From: Saccharomyces uvarum
Lineage: Eukaryota; Ascomycota; Saccharomycetes; Saccharomycetales; Saccharomycetaceae
Length of the DNA: 64,000 bases
Reading direction: 5' to 3'
Assembly (NCBI GenBank): GCA_947243795.1
Contig: OX365940.1
Span: 372,001 to 436,000 of the forward strand
Both the position numbers and the translations under genes were made by a program. Below are positions 19,331-28,632 of this stretch, piece by piece. Below the pieces are notes generated by a model. That model saw only the letters and a program-made list of their open reading frames with translations. It had not been told where the DNA came from and made no database searches. Within the stretch, counting starts at the first letter, position 1, and every line of letters starts with the position of its first letter.

Positions 19331-20836
19331 ATGCGCCACATCTTTTTGTTAATAGTTTGCATTAGATTTGTTTCAAGTTCCGAAATAGGGAAAATCAATA
19401 ATCAACTACAGGAAAGACTGGTATACGCGGACAAGTCGGTTGCGACAAACGTTTTGGAGTCTAAATTCCCATTCTTAAAATCTACATGTGTCAAAGACGC
19501 ACTGAAGATTTATTTACCTCAATGCATGGAAAACGGATATGAATCCATTGATACAGAAACTAGAGTAGAAACGGCAATAAAACTTTCCATATGCGAGTTT
19601 CAGGCATCTGGCCTGGGTGAAGTGCCTGCCAATTGCATGATCGGCGATTTAGGATCAATGATGGATTGTATGTTTGAACTGGAATCATCTTCACAGTGGT
19701 GGACAACCTATAGTGGAAATTACCAGCGGCTATCGAGTATTTGTTACGAAAACGTTCTTCCGTTTGAAAAGGAACAGATCTTGAAATTGTTTTTGAATAT
19801 CACTGAACTATACGACTCATTTGGAGATGATATTAATATCAAATTACATGATTTGATGTTTCAAATGGAGCGAGAATCTGAAGATCATTTAAATGATTTA
19901 GCCCGGATGTTCCACGATTATGATAGCGAACTGCGAAATATGACAGACAAAAATCGAATACTTTTAGAAAACGACCTCCATCTTTTTAGAAACAAAGTAA
20001 GTGATCTTTTTTACGATACTTCAGAACAATTAGAGGTTCAAATTACAGAAAAAAACGGCAAGCTGTTGAATGAAGTTAGTACTATTCATCATATCATGAG
20101 CGATCTAGTAGATGAGCTAAATAAAAACGATATCAAACTGAAGATAAACGATTTGAAAGACGAAAACATGAATAATTTACAAGACTTGGTGGAAATGTCA
20201 CACGATGTGAGAAAATATTATTCTAGAAATAACGAGCTGGTTAATACTGAGTTAGAAAATTTCTTGATGGGTTTGAAGACGCAATTAGGCGGCATGTCAA
20301 GAGATCTTTCCGAATCACAAATGGAAGCTATAGACCTCTTACAAGGATTTAACTCCATCCTTCGTGATTCATTGTTACCTTCCATGACGAACGACATAGT
20401 ACCCGAGATGACAAACTTTAAAAATAGTATACTGCAAGAATGGACAGTAATAACATCTACATTGAATGAAGATTTTGCCCTTTGGAATGAAGAGATCTTC
20501 GGCACTTTCAATGAAATATCGGAAAAGCTGAATGGAACAAAAGAGAAATTGGATGATATTGATGTCAGGATCTCACTTATTCACAAGAATATTATAGCAT
20601 TGATGAAAATCTTTGATGCGGTATGGAAAGCTGGGAGGACAGCTATAAAGTATGGATACGCTTCGCTTAAAAGCAAATACTGCTGGTTGATGTGCTCTGT
20701 TGTTTGGGGTTGGTCAAGATATTCCGTATCTTGGGTAAACATCAAAAAGATACCCGTCAAGCGTTTTTACCAATGGGGGGCCGTGCTCCTATCGATTTAC
20801 CTAGGAGCCAGGACTGGATCATTAATAAGTTTTTGA
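19331..20836 (+). CDS. KAR5: Kar5, nuclear envelope fusion protein for karyogamy
   Basis: The protein has 501 residues from the first ATG of the frame at 19331 (about 504 in S. cerevisiae). Kar5 is the yeast member of the Kar5/Brambleberry/GEX1 family. It acts at the spindle pole body region of the nuclear envelope during fusion of mating nuclei and is induced by pheromone. There is a signal peptide ([17 protein letters not shown]) and a cysteine-containing domain to about residue 150 ([37 protein letters not shown]). A long coiled-coil region spans about 170-420. Two hydrophobic segments close the protein ([13 protein letters not shown] and [12 protein letters not shown]). Confidence 0.95.
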   Translation: MRHIFLLIVCIRFVSSSEIGKINNQLQERLVYADKSVATNVLESKFPFLKSTCVKDALKIYLPQCMENGYESIDTETRVETAIKLSICEFQASGLGEVPANCMIGDLGSMMDCMFELESSSQWWTTYSGNYQRLSSICYENVLPFEKEQILKLFLNITELYDSFGDDINIKLHDLMFQMERESEDHLNDLARMFHDYDSELRNMTDKNRILLENDLHLFRNKVSDLFYDTSEQLEVQITEKNGKLLNEVSTIHHIMSDLVDELNKNDIKLKINDLKDENMNNLQDLVEMSHDVRKYYSRNNELVNTELENFLMGLKTQLGGMSRDLSESQMEAIDLLQGFNSILRDSLLPSMTNDIVPEMTNFKNSILQEWTVITSTLNEDFALWNEEIFGTFNEISEKLNGTKEKLDDIDVRISLIHKNIIALMKIFDAVWKAGRTAIKYGYASLKSKYCWLMCSVVWGWSRYSVSWVNIKKIPVKRFYQWGAVLLSIYLGARTGSLISF

Positions 20837-21198
20837 CATTACTGCTGGAAAATAATTAGTTTGGAATGTATATATATGTATATATATATATAAGTAACCA
20901 TGTCTTAAAAGTGAACAGTTTTAAAAGTCTTCGAAAGTCTTCAACAGATTTAGAATGTTGATCAAAGCATATTTTAACTAAGACATACCCCAAGCCGATG
21001 ATAATAGATATTCTTCCGTACCACCGCATGTAAATATACATACCACACCCCCATCTGAGAGAGTCCAAGTAGTCGCATCTAAAGCTTTATCATTGATGAC
21101 GAATTGGAAAGATCTTAATAGTGTATATTATACATATGAACTGTGCTCACCAAGGTATCATGTTACAATGAGTAGGGTCGTACGATACTGGACCACGC
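20837..21198. other. KAR5-SOV1 spacer
   Basis: These 362 bases hold a TA/TG tract at about 20866-20892, probably the KAR5 3'-end signal, and then the SOV1 promoter. I see no gene or clear factor site. No good pheromone-response element was recognised in this spacer. Confidence 0.5.
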
Positions 21199-23895
21199 AT
21201 GCTTAAATATACTCGATCACTCCGCACCAGTGCTTTGGTAATAAATTCTCAAGTACGGTTTTACAGAGCAAAGCGTACATCACTGAAATCTATTCCTCAT
21301 ATACCTGAAATTCTAAGCAAAACCATTGTGGAACCAAATGAACCAGAAAAAACCTTCACATTGAAAGGGGAAACTCCTGAGAAAGTTGAGCATAATTTAA
21401 TTGCTAGCAAGAAATTTCAAGAGATCAACCCGTTAGACACTATTCAAGAAACTTTCGTACAATATTTGAAATTCTATAATGGAAATACATTTAAGAGAAG
21501 TAACAAAAACTTAGCAATTTTGAAACAAAATCTAGAAAATAAAGACCTGAATACTACTGCAAAAATCCGTTCAATTTTTGACTATTTATTAGAGGAATGT
21601 GACTTAGAAATAAAGAGATCAAGTACAACTGGTATAAGTCAGAAATCAGATGAATCGCAAAGAAATGAAGAGGACTTGGAAGAGTCCATAATGAATGACA
21701 TTTTCCTAGCAGCGCAAGAAGGAGTCGAAACTCAGGAGGGAAGCATATATCTAAAGAGTACAAATTTTTTGCTTGAAATTTTGAAAAGTTTTAATGAACG
21801 GTTTAACGGCGTTATTAAACCAAAGGAATCTGTGACAGAAATGATTACATTCGAACAACTTGCTCAAGCTTTTGAAGTCGTCAAATTGATACCGGTGGAA
21901 GGAAAGAAGCAAAGAGGTATATACTTAGTTGGCAATTTACTTTATGGCACTGGTAAGGTTCGTTTGGATCCTATAAATGAGTCCTTCTATATCGAATCCC
22001 TATTGTTATTTGGAAACTACAAGAAGGCGTATAAATTGTTCATTACCGCGAAAGACAAAGTGAATGAACGGTGGTGGAATGAATTAGGATTGATGATCAC
22101 GTTAAGGTCCAACCATTTAAGAAACTTTAAGAGACTTTTGGCTGAGACAGATATGAAGTACCCAACAGCGCACTCTTACCTAAGTCCAAGAGTTATCAAA
22201 CTGGGTATACGAAAATATTTATCTATTGGTAACGTCAACGAGGCAAATACGTTGACTGATCGATTTCTCAGATTGGCAGAGGAAGTTGGGATTACTAGAA
22301 TGAACAATCAACGAACGGAGCCCACAAAAAAGTCTAGAAATTTTCAAAATGAGGAACAGGCGACTCAGTTTTTGAATGAACTAGAAATACCATCAGACCA
22401 CGATTTTATAAGTATTATTGATTTTCATCTCTACAAAAGAAATATTCCTACAGCCGCACAACTTATTAGCAAATTCATGGACATACCTGAAACGACACAA
22501 GAAAATGTCACATTTCTGATTTTAAAGACAAAATTAAATATGTTAAAAGATTTTGAAAATCTGCGCAACATATTTGCACACAACGGAGGTTACAAGATAT
22601 CTGCAAACAACCTCAAAATATTGGAGGAAGCATTTGAAATTGTAATTGCAAAGTATAATACTAAAAATCCAATATTCAGTGACTTGTTGTTCGACAACGT
22701 TTCGGCTTTAACGAAAAGTATTATATTAACTGATTTCGTGGAAAATTTTGTAGTCCAGCATACTTCTGGAGAATGGATGAAGCTTGATAGCGTTTCACGC
22801 TCCAAGAAGTTCAATAGCTTGTTGAACATTCTTTTAGGCATGGGGCAAGAAGAAAAAGCCCACAGTATCTTAAGGAAGTTAGAAGAATCATCAATTAAAT
22901 CAAAAGAGGATCCAAAGTTACTTTATAGCCAATTTTATTCTGAGGTCAGCGCGTATCATTATGCTAAATTTGTCGAATTTTACAGCCTCCAAATTCAAAA
23001 TATGAAGTCACAAAAAAGATCCTTATTCGACAAAAAGGAATGTAAGGAAAAAGTGAATGCACTTTTAAAAAGAATGCAGGAGTTAGAGGTTGTTCCAAAC
23101 GCAGTATTTTTAAGAGAGGTACTTGCCTTTTATGATAGAATGTATGATATAAATTCATGCTTTGAGATTATAAACCCATTACTAGAGTCCAAGCAAAGTG
23201 TAAGCTCTGAATCTTCATTATCTGCTTCAGATCCTTCCAACTTTTATAGCCGTCGTATCATTACAAAGCCATTATACTATGAGATTTGGTCTGTTTATTG
23301 TCATTATTACCATATTTTACAAAACAACTCTAATATCTTGTCAAAGAAATCATCCATTGTGAAAAAGCTAATCAAGAAGCAAATAAAAATAAATCCTAAT
23401 TGTCATCCAAGAACTTTGTTTCAAATGATGACGAACGATGGTGAAATTTTACCAGATAAAGCTTTTTATAAATTAATAATTTCCACATTTATGAAAAGCG
23501 GAGACCTTGAAGCCATTCCAGCTATATTGACAACTCTCACGAAAAAGCATGATTTGGATATTGATTATGATTTTAGTGTATATGTTTTAAAGGGTTTGAA
23601 AAGACAATATCTACGAAATATAAGCAATGCTAGTAAAGATGCTTATGATTATAAAAACCGAAAGATGAAATTGATGAACAACGAGTCGCTACTGAAAAGT
23701 ATCCCACAAGGCATAAATCAAGATATGATGATATCTCACTTAATCAGGGAGATTTTGATTTACATCAAATGGAAAGAAGATAGCGATTATTGTAGTTTTT
23801 TAATGGTGGAAGATGCCTTTAGAGAATTAGGCATGGAGTCTATTTTAATAAAGGAGTTGATCGAGGATGTAAATAAAATAAAGATAAATGTATGA
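21199..23895 (+). CDS. SOV1: Sov1, mitochondrial PPR protein for VAR1 expression
   Basis: The protein has 898 residues, the same as S. cerevisiae Sov1. It is imported into mitochondria and is needed for expression of VAR1, the mitochondrially encoded ribosomal protein. The N-terminus (MLKYTRSLRTSALVINSQVRFYRAKR) is a clear targeting signal rich in Arg and lacking acid. The body is helical with PPR-like pairs; recognisable pieces are FYIESLLLFGNYKKAYKLF, FISIIDFHLYKRNIPTA and AFYKLIISTFMKSGDLEAI. The gene is strongly AT-rich, in contrast to AVO2 and NAT4 a few kilobases downstream. It is tail to tail with UBX4, 73 bases apart. Confidence 0.94.
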   Translation: MLKYTRSLRTSALVINSQVRFYRAKRTSLKSIPHIPEILSKTIVEPNEPEKTFTLKGETPEKVEHNLIASKKFQEINPLDTIQETFVQYLKFYNGNTFKRSNKNLAILKQNLENKDLNTTAKIRSIFDYLLEECDLEIKRSSTTGISQKSDESQRNEEDLEESIMNDIFLAAQEGVETQEGSIYLKSTNFLLEILKSFNERFNGVIKPKESVTEMITFEQLAQAFEVVKLIPVEGKKQRGIYLVGNLLYGTGKVRLDPINESFYIESLLLFGNYKKAYKLFITAKDKVNERWWNELGLMITLRSNHLRNFKRLLAETDMKYPTAHSYLSPRVIKLGIRKYLSIGNVNEANTLTDRFLRLAEEVGITRMNNQRTEPTKKSRNFQNEEQATQFLNELEIPSDHDFISIIDFHLYKRNIPTAAQLISKFMDIPETTQENVTFLILKTKLNMLKDFENLRNIFAHNGGYKISANNLKILEEAFEIVIAKYNTKNPIFSDLLFDNVSALTKSIILTDFVENFVVQHTSGEWMKLDSVSRSKKFNSLLNILLGMGQEEKAHSILRKLEESSIKSKEDPKLLYSQFYSEVSAYHYAKFVEFYSLQIQNMKSQKRSLFDKKECKEKVNALLKRMQELEVVPNAVFLREVLAFYDRMYDINSCFEIINPLLESKQSVSSESSLSASDPSNFYSRRIITKPLYYEIWSVYCHYYHILQNNSNILSKKSSIVKKLIKKQIKINPNCHPRTLFQMMTNDGEILPDKAFYKLIISTFMKSGDLEAIPAILTTLTKKHDLDIDYDFSVYVLKGLKRQYLRNISNASKDAYDYKNRKMKLMNNESLLKSIPQGINQDMMISHLIREILIYIKWKEDSDYCSFLMVEDAFRELGMESILIKELIEDVNKIKINV

Positions 23896-23968
23896 AAAGT
23901 AAAATGCATTATATACAAATTTATCTATGCATGTACATATGTGTATCAAAAAACAAAAGAGGATAATC

Positions 23969-25219
23969 CTATTTTTTGCTCAACTTCAGCCATTTAGGTA
24001 CTTTATTCAAAGTCTTCTTGATCTTTGGAACATTATCAGAGTGACTCTGTGCATTAGAACTGTCCGTATTCTCTGGCGATGGGCTCACCGTTGCTTGGTT
24101 TGAAATTTTTTGCGCATCTTCCAGTAAACGAGGTTTTAAGAATGGACCGGTAGAAGTTGAATCGGTTTCAAAAAGTAACATTGTTTTAGAACTGAACTCC
24201 AAGTCATCCAGTAGCTTCTGATCATCGTTGGCTAAAGGCTTGAAAGGATGTGATTGGTTTAATGTGAAGCTTATTTCCTCATTGATTAGGGATTGTGTAA
24301 CGATGTCATAAACGGTATGCATATCTTCATCCGGTTTGAATGCTATTTCAATGTGGCTTCTATCAGGAAACTTGATTCTCAGTAGGCATTCAGTGACAGA
24401 CTTGTTTTTTTTTGACAGGCCGTTGGCTGCTTGTTCTCTGAGCCTTTTTGTTAAGATAGGGCCACCTAAAGTACCGGCTTTCATAGATAGCATTTGTTGA
24501 TACCTTCTCGCTTGTTCCACGGTCAATTCGTAGTCTTCTTCTTCCTCCATTTGATCAACTGCTAGTGGTTCATTTGAAGGCAAGAATACGAATGGTTTAT
24601 GAAGTTCATGAGATGGTGGCTCGGCTGCTGTTGCTGGAGTTGTCACTGGAGACAAAGTTTGCTTTGGTGGGGGAGCTGTGTTGCTAATATTGTTGTTGGT
24701 ACTTCCAGACGATGAACTGGGGAGAAGTAGTCTGATCGAGGAAGACTCTTGGATTCCTAGATTTTCAAGAGTTAAACTGTCATTTTTAATAGTTTTATAA
24801 TCTACGATCTGGGAGAAGACTTGAATTTTGAAATCACCTTCTGCAAGGCCGCTTACACTTCGCAAAATTGGAGCGATTGGTTCATTTAATGAAACCTCTT
24901 TAATTGTCGAATCCCTTCCTGGAATCTGAAATCGTATCTTGATAGTCTTTGAGGGCACACCGTCGTGGTTATCGTTCTTTGCCACCCGAAAATTGGAGTT
25001 TTTCGATAGTTCTAAATTGACGCCCATTGGTAGATTCAGTAATCTCCATGGCAGATCCAATGACACAGGCTTGTTCAAATGTAGCAACGTCCACTCGTTG
25101 GGTGAGGCGCGCACTTGGAAGAACTGTAAGGATTGGTGTAAAACGTCGTTTAATGTGGAATTGGACGATACTTTGCATTTGAAAAGCTGAAAGTTGTACT
25201 TCACGGTAACCGTTGCCAT
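23969..25219 (-). CDS. UBX4: UBX-domain cofactor of Cdc48, Ubx4
   Basis: The protein has 416 residues, the S. cerevisiae length. Ubx4 is a UBX protein that binds the Cdc48 ATPase and adjusts its work in ER-associated degradation and other ubiquitin pathways. An N-terminal ubiquitin-like part (VTVKYNFQLFKCKVSSNSTL) resembles the TUG/ASPL arrangement. A second beta-grasp-like stretch lies around 95-165. The UBX domain sits at about 270-360 (CLLRIKFPDRSHIEIAFKPD) and includes the Cdc48-contacting turn region near NQSHPFKPL. The tail is polar, ending in a basic stretch. It is divergent from AVO2. Confidence 0.95.
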   Translation of the reverse strand: MATVTVKYNFQLFKCKVSSNSTLNDVLHQSLQFFQVRASPNEWTLLHLNKPVSLDLPWRLLNLPMGVNLELSKNSNFRVAKNDNHDGVPSKTIKIRFQIPGRDSTIKEVSLNEPIAPILRSVSGLAEGDFKIQVFSQIVDYKTIKNDSLTLENLGIQESSSIRLLLPSSSSGSTNNNISNTAPPPKQTLSPVTTPATAAEPPSHELHKPFVFLPSNEPLAVDQMEEEEDYELTVEQARRYQQMLSMKAGTLGGPILTKRLREQAANGLSKKNKSVTECLLRIKFPDRSHIEIAFKPDEDMHTVYDIVTQSLINEEISFTLNQSHPFKPLANDDQKLLDDLEFSSKTMLLFETDSTSTGPFLKPRLLEDAQKISNQATVSPSPENTDSSNAQSHSDNVPKIKKTLNKVPKWLKLSKK

Positions 25220-25804
25220 TGTGAATGAGATGAATGAGGTTCTGGTACTTGATTCTTTGCTGTTGCTACTCTGAGGTGTGCAAGTTTATCTTCTTCTTTG
25301 GTGTTTTTTTTGGTTTTTTGCCACACATGAGGAATTCAGTAAAGTGAATTCGACCTTTTCACAAAGGATTTTAAATTAAAAGCGCGATGGTAACCAAACA
25401 TACAAGAGCAACGTTATGCTGCGACCGTATATAGAAACTAAGGTCTTCTATTGCACAGGATTCTGAACCTCATGTTTATACATGAGAATGCGCATGGTGT
25501 CACAAGACGGAACTCTTGTTTTGTAAGAGGCTTAACAAGGAGCAAGGGCGCTGGCAACAGGGAACAAGCGCATACGCAGCAACATTGATTCTGCGATCAC
25601 TACTGTTGCCATGGTTTTGTTTTTGTTATAGAATTTATGCAATGACCTAATTTCTTGTATGGTCCGGTTATTCCGAGGTTTGGTTTTTTTTGCCATAATT
25701 ACGTTTTTTCAAATTTTGATCTGATGCTATTAAAAAAGGATTGATTGACTGGACCCTAAAAAAAAGAGACTGTTTAGCAGGAAGAGAGTGTAGGTTGAAT
25801 AAAA
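25220..25804. promoter_or_regulatory. Divergent promoter between UBX4 and AVO2
   Basis: The spacer is 585 bases and is AT-rich, with T runs near 25300-25320 and 25680-25695 that would keep nucleosomes away. I see no gene and no site I can assign to a specific factor. Confidence 0.5.
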
Positions 25805-27103
25805 ATGTTAAAGGAACCTTCAGCTAGGTTGCGAGAGGCTATTATCGAAGGGAACTTACTCATAGTGAAGAGGTTATTGCGACGGTATCCGGATTTGCTG
25901 ACCAACATCGACTCAGAGAATGGATGGAGTTCACTGCACTACGCCTCGTACCATGGAAGGTACCTGATATGCGTGTACTTGATTCAGTTGGGCCACGACA
26001 AGCACGAGCTGATTAAGACGTTCAAGGGGAACACGTGCGTGCATCTGGCATTAATGAGGGGACACGAACAAACGCTACATCTACTTCTACAGCAATTCCC
26101 GCAGTTTATCAACCACCGCGGGGAGAATGGCAGGGCCCCCATCCATATAGCGTGCATGAAAAACTACTACCAGTGCCTGAGTCTATTGATAGGGGTCGGG
26201 GCGGATCTGTGGGTCATGGACACCAACGGCGACACGCCGCTGCATGTATGCCTGGAGTACGGCAGTTTGAACTGCATGAAGATGCTTGTCAACGAGGGCG
26301 AAGTGTCGTTGGACGACAACGTCAAGGACAAGGGCAACTGGAAGCCCATTGATGTGGCGCAGACGTTCGAAGTGGGGAACGTATATTCCAAAGTGTTAAA
26401 AGACGTCAAGAAGAAGGGGGTACCGCTGGGCACGGGCAAGAAACCCAGTTCGTTCAGGACTCCCATACTGGGCGCGAAGGCCGCTTTCGAAGACGGGCCT
26501 TCTCCAGTGCTAAGCATGAACTCACCGTACTCGCTCTACTCCAACAACAGCCCGCTCCCGGTACTACCAAGAAAGATGTCGACGCACAATTCGAGCGCCA
26601 CTGGAGGCAACCGCAGAAGTTCTATCCCAAACCCCGTGTTCAACCCGCGCAAGCCGTCTCTGTCCACGGACAGTTTCTCGTCAAGCTCCAATTCCAGCTC
26701 GAGGGCCAGAGTGAACAGCAAGAGCACGGCGGGAGGGTCACCCATGAAGGAGAAGGTAGCGGAGGCCGTTCGACACAGCGTAACGCCGACAAGCCCGCAC
26801 AACAACATTGCACTAATCAACAGGTACTTGCTGCCAAACAAAAGCAACGAGAACGTGCGAATAGACGCGCAGGCACAAGCGAATAACGACAAGAGCAGTG
26901 GCAGCGGCGGCGGTGGCGGCGGCGGCGGCAGCGGCGCCGCCACCGGAATAGGCCTCAGAAAGGACTCAGACGACAAGAACGAGAATGAGAACGAGAACGA
27001 TAACGAGACGACCCGCGCTGAGCCCAGAAGACGCGTGTCACTGCTGAACATACCCATCTCGAAACTGAGAAACACCAGCGCCGGCAGCATAGAAGAGCGC
27101 TAA
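25805..27103 (+). CDS. AVO2: Avo2, ankyrin-repeat subunit of TORC2
   Basis: The protein has 432 residues (about 426 in S. cerevisiae). Avo2 is a non-essential subunit of TOR complex 2, which signals at the plasma membrane to Ypk kinases and the actin skeleton. Ankyrin repeats fill about 5-205, with typical starts NGWSSLHYASYHGRYLICVY, GNTCVHLALMRGHEQTLHLL, NGRAPIHIACMKNYYQCLSL and NGDTPLHVCLEYGSLNCMKM. The second half is disordered and Ser/Asn/Pro-rich. It contains a glycine run (about 367-376) from GGC repeats and an Asn/Glu repeat (KNENENENDN), both likely to vary in length. The gene is markedly GC-rich compared with SOV1 or PDS5, forming a GC island together with NAT4. Confidence 0.95.
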   Translation: MLKEPSARLREAIIEGNLLIVKRLLRRYPDLLTNIDSENGWSSLHYASYHGRYLICVYLIQLGHDKHELIKTFKGNTCVHLALMRGHEQTLHLLLQQFPQFINHRGENGRAPIHIACMKNYYQCLSLLIGVGADLWVMDTNGDTPLHVCLEYGSLNCMKMLVNEGEVSLDDNVKDKGNWKPIDVAQTFEVGNVYSKVLKDVKKKGVPLGTGKKPSSFRTPILGAKAAFEDGPSPVLSMNSPYSLYSNNSPLPVLPRKMSTHNSSATGGNRRSSIPNPVFNPRKPSLSTDSFSSSSNSSSRARVNSKSTAGGSPMKEKVAEAVRHSVTPTSPHNNIALINRYLLPNKSNENVRIDAQAQANNDKSSGSGGGGGGGGSGAATGIGLRKDSDDKNENENENDNETTRAEPRRRVSLLNIPISKLRNTSAGSIEER

Positions 27104-27289
27104 GGAACACCTGCCCTTTCTACATACCATTCATAGCATCCTTTTTTTTTATGTAAGCGCGTTGCGTGCGCCATTTTGAAGTTTTTCCTGGATTTTTTTC
27201 GCAGAGATGCGTTTGCTAAGTATATAACAGAGGCTGACAGTGAGAATAAGGCCGAGTGAGCGCGAAGCAGAGGCGTAGCAACCGCGGCA

Positions 27290-28063
27290 ATGTTTCAGCG
27301 GTTTTTGAGCATTTGCATGGAGGAGTTCCCGGAGACCCTCGACTATACGGGCAGCGACGAAAACGGCAATTCCACCACTACACGCCTGCACAGGCAGATG
27401 ATGTACGTGCCCGAAGACGACGACGGTATTGACACGCTCGGGTGCGTGAACTACTCGTTGCACAAGGCGGACGGCGACCAGACGCTGCACTCGTGCGTGC
27501 AGCTGGTGGACGAGCACCTGGGCGCTAAGTACCGCCGGGCGTCGCGCACCATGTACGGCAACCGGCTGCCGTGGAAGGCGAACAAGCTCGCGGAGATGAA
27601 AAGCGCCGGTCTGGTGTATGTCTGTTACTGGGGCAACGATGTGCAGGGTGAGCGAGTTCTAGGCGCGTTTGCCTCCTTCATGCTCACGGATGAGACGGGT
27701 CTCGTCGAGGGTGATGCCGCGCACGAGCAGAGCGTGCCCGTGATCTACCTCTACGAGGTGCACGTGGCCCGCGCGCACCGCGGGCGCGCGCTCGGCCGCC
27801 GGCTGCTAGCAAACGCACTGTGCGAGGGCGTGGCCACACGCGTCCGGAGCACGTGCGACGACTTTTTCGGCGTCGCACTCACCGTGTTTGGCGACAACAC
27901 CCGCGCACGCCGGCTGTATGAGTCGCTAGGGCTCCGCCGTGCACCAGGGTCACCCGCACCAATAGCCGCACCTCTGCCCCGTGTGACGCGACGTGGCCAC
28001 GGCGGCCGCGCCGCCGTGGCGCGCGACCCGCTCTATTACGTATATTGCCTGCGCCTGGCCTAG
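27290..28063 (+). CDS. NAT4: Nat4 (NatD), N-terminal acetyltransferase for histones H4 and H2A
   Basis: The protein has 257 residues; S. cerevisiae Nat4 is about 285. NatD acetylates the alpha-amino group of histones H4 and H2A. The GNAT core is visible: strand 4 in VIYLYEVHVAR, the acetyl-CoA loop in HRGRALGRRLL, and the later ALTVFGDNTRARRLYESLG typical of the family. The usual loop is R/Q-x-x-G-x-G/A; here the first glycine position reads as alanine (RGRALG). An in-frame TGA at 27257-27259 stops any upstream extension, so the S. cerevisiae-like longer N-terminus is absent. Base composition is extreme: 173 of the 240 bases 27781-28020 are G or C. It is probably a real gene since the frame is intact over its whole length. 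Confidence 0.92.
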   Translation: MFQRFLSICMEEFPETLDYTGSDENGNSTTTRLHRQMMYVPEDDDGIDTLGCVNYSLHKADGDQTLHSCVQLVDEHLGAKYRRASRTMYGNRLPWKANKLAEMKSAGLVYVCYWGNDVQGERVLGAFASFMLTDETGLVEGDAAHEQSVPVIYLYEVHVARAHRGRALGRRLLANALCEGVATRVRSTCDDFFGVALTVFGDNTRARRLYESLGLRRAPGSPAPIAAPLPRVTRRGHGGRAAVARDPLYYVYCLRLA

Positions 28064-28632
28064 GAGCCGGCAGCGCCGAACGCATGCGATAAAAATAAAA
28101 AAAACCAAGCCAAATACGTATGTAGGCGCGCCGCCGACTCCTTGATTTCAGACTCAGGCAGGCCCCACCGAGTCCGTTCTCCGACGCCGGCGCGTCCCGA
28201 TAATTGCGCACGGCGAGGAGTACTGGCGATAACGGTGTTTATTGCCGGTGTTTTCGTTTCGTCCTGCCTTTTTCTTCTTTTTTTTTTTTTTTGCTCAATG
28301 GGTGTGCTAGGCTCTCTATTACTCTGTTTTTTTATCCTTCCAGGGCGCTCCATCCTGTCATGATCTGCGCTGGATAGTATTTATACTACTACTCCGTCTA
28401 GATTTACTGAACTCTGTCTCTCACTTGCTGAAACTTAAAGAGGGAAAAGAAGAAAAAGAAAGTAAAAAGAAGCCACCAGCAATTAAAAGAAAACAAACTC
28501 CGTTTTTGGCAGGAGATCTAAAAATTCAAACCCTTAAGTAAGAAAAAACAGGAACAAGAAGGTACGAACGAAGGAAAGTAGAAGGCAACATTAGGCAAAT
28601 ATCGCAAGGGTCTCTCATATCACATCTTAAAT
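28064..28632. promoter_or_regulatory. NAT4-MOT3 spacer and MOT3 promoter
   Basis: These 569 bases are GC-rich at first (to about 28240), then hold a 15-base T run (28278-28292). A long A- and G-rich stretch (about 28430-28600) follows and is probably the MOT3 leader. I see no gene. Small open frames here have no family resemblance. Confidence 0.5.

Noticed and set aside
28278-28292. 15-base T run as a terminator
   Set aside because: Such runs are common in yeast promoters and there is no Pol III gene beside it.
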